Positions 13,650 to 14,076 of a stretch of 14,076 bases of DNA are shown piece after piece. The translations under genes were made by a program, and so were the position numbers. The DNA is from Desulfobacterales bacterium (GTDB taxonomy: Bacteria > Desulfobacterota > Desulfobacteria > Desulfobacterales > Desulfobacteraceae): the NCBI GenBank assembly GCA_022361315.1, contig JAKSBB010001206.1, forward strand, positions 1-14,076, given 5' to 3'. Positions within the stretch are counted from its first letter, which is position 1. Each line of letters starts with the position of its first letter. Below the pieces are notes generated by a model that ran no database searches, was not told the DNA's origin, and was given only the letters and a program-made list of their open reading frames with translations.

Positions 13650-14076
13650 ATGAAATCAAAGAGCAGAATAGAAAAGTCTCCGAAACAACCCCTGGCGATT
13701 GTGGCCTACGAAGCCATCGTCCAGCGGATTATCAGCCTGGAATATCAGCCCAGCCAGCATCTGGAAGAGAGCCAGCTTATGGCGGATTTGGGAATTGGCC
13801 GGACCCCGATCCGCGAAGCGCTGGTGCGCCTTCAGGGGGAAAAGATGGTGGAGTCCCATCCCAACAAAGGGGTAATTGTTCGGCCCATCACCCTGCAGAA
13901 CACCAAGGCCATGTTCGAATCCATGAGCATTTTTGAGTTTGGGGTGGCGGATATTGCCGCAACGAAAAACTGTACCCTGGCCATAAATAAGATGAGGGAG
14001 AGCAATACGCTCATTGAAAAAACCGTGCGGGAGGGTGATCTTCTGGGGATGGTGGAAGCCAACCACCAGTTTCATA
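13650..14076 (+). CDS. GntR-family regulator (FadR/FCD type), 3' end cut by window
   Basis: The first 142 codons of a transcriptional regulator, running off the window. It starts at the ATG at 13650 with GAGG six bases upstream. Residues about 14-75 are a GntR winged helix: LAIVAYEAIVQRIISLEYQP, then GIGRTPIREALVRLQGEKMV and the wing SHPNKGVIV. R-T-P-I-R-E-A-L is the family's recognition-helix signature. The part beyond residue 80 (PITLQNTKAMFESMSIFEFG, then ANHQFH) is the beginning of an FCD ligand-binding domain, which in this subgroup senses carboxylic acids. Whether it controls the upstream fusion gene or a gene beyond the window cannot be told. Confidence 0.88.
   Translation, partial: MKSKSRIEKSPKQPLAIVAYEAIVQRIISLEYQPSQHLEESQLMADLGIGRTPIREALVRLQGEKMVESHPNKGVIVRPITLQNTKAMFESMSIFEFGVADIAATKNCTLAINKMRESNTLIEKTVREGDLLGMVEANHQFH

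Noticed and set aside
13445..13936. Plus-strand frame of 163 residues
   Set aside because: It overlaps the fusion gene and the GntR gene out of frame; the GntR frame from 13650 has clear family motifs, this one has none.

Overview
The window reads as a chromosomal piece of an anaerobic, probably sulfate-reducing Desulfobacterota (deltaproteobacterial) bacterium. This rests on gene content: a WtpA-type tungstate transporter, an arsM cluster with DGC-domain and 4Fe-4S (CX2CX4CX16C) proteins, and a large PAS/HisKA/REC hybrid kinase. It is an inference; there is no rRNA or other marker gene. Every convincing gene is on the + strand. No tRNA, rRNA, IS element or CRISPR array is visible, and no gene-free stretch exceeds 300 bases.

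Layout. (1) 1-1744: a visibly more A/T-rich accessory module of an XRE-HTH/ImmA-IrrE metallopeptidase and a PIN-like protein, overlapping by 4 bases; it looks like a toxin-antitoxin or defence-type pair. (2) 1908-3746: an ECF-type sigma factor with a two-Cys tail, then a nearly abutting pair, a DGC-domain cysteine-rich protein and an Fe4-domain iron-sulfur protein. An ECF-like promoter motif precedes the pair and a strong terminator closes it. (3) 3836-5663: an arsenic methylation unit of arsR (C-terminal cysteine sensor), arsM (all three arsenic-binding cysteines) and a rhodanese-domain protein, with two nearly identical 17-base operator candidates, one before arsR and one before arsM. (4) 5829-8159: an orphan membrane-bound hybrid histidine kinase. 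(5) 8160-11283: wtpABC tungstate/molybdate ABC transporter, preceded by a 271-base leader that can fold extensively and ends in a hairpin burying the wtpA Shine-Dalgarno. (6) 11311-13553: a clear sigma-70 promoter whose 17-base spacer is itself an inverted repeat, a long leader with a hairpin, and an unusual three-part protein (FeeM-like acyltransferase, cyclic-nucleotide-binding-like domain, SAM methyltransferase). (7) 13650-end: a GntR/FCD regulator cut by the window edge.

Working together: the central part looks like a metalloid/oxyanion-handling neighbourhood. Arsenite would release ArsR and induce ArsM; the sigma factor plus DGC/Fe-S pair may be a linked stress module; WtpABC brings in tungstate for enzymes such as formate dehydrogenase. 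The most unusual items are the acyltransferase-cNMP-methyltransferase fusion, the candidate structured leader of wtpA, and the sigma/DGC/Fe-S/ArsM neighbourhood. All operon and regulatory proposals are inferred from sequence alone.
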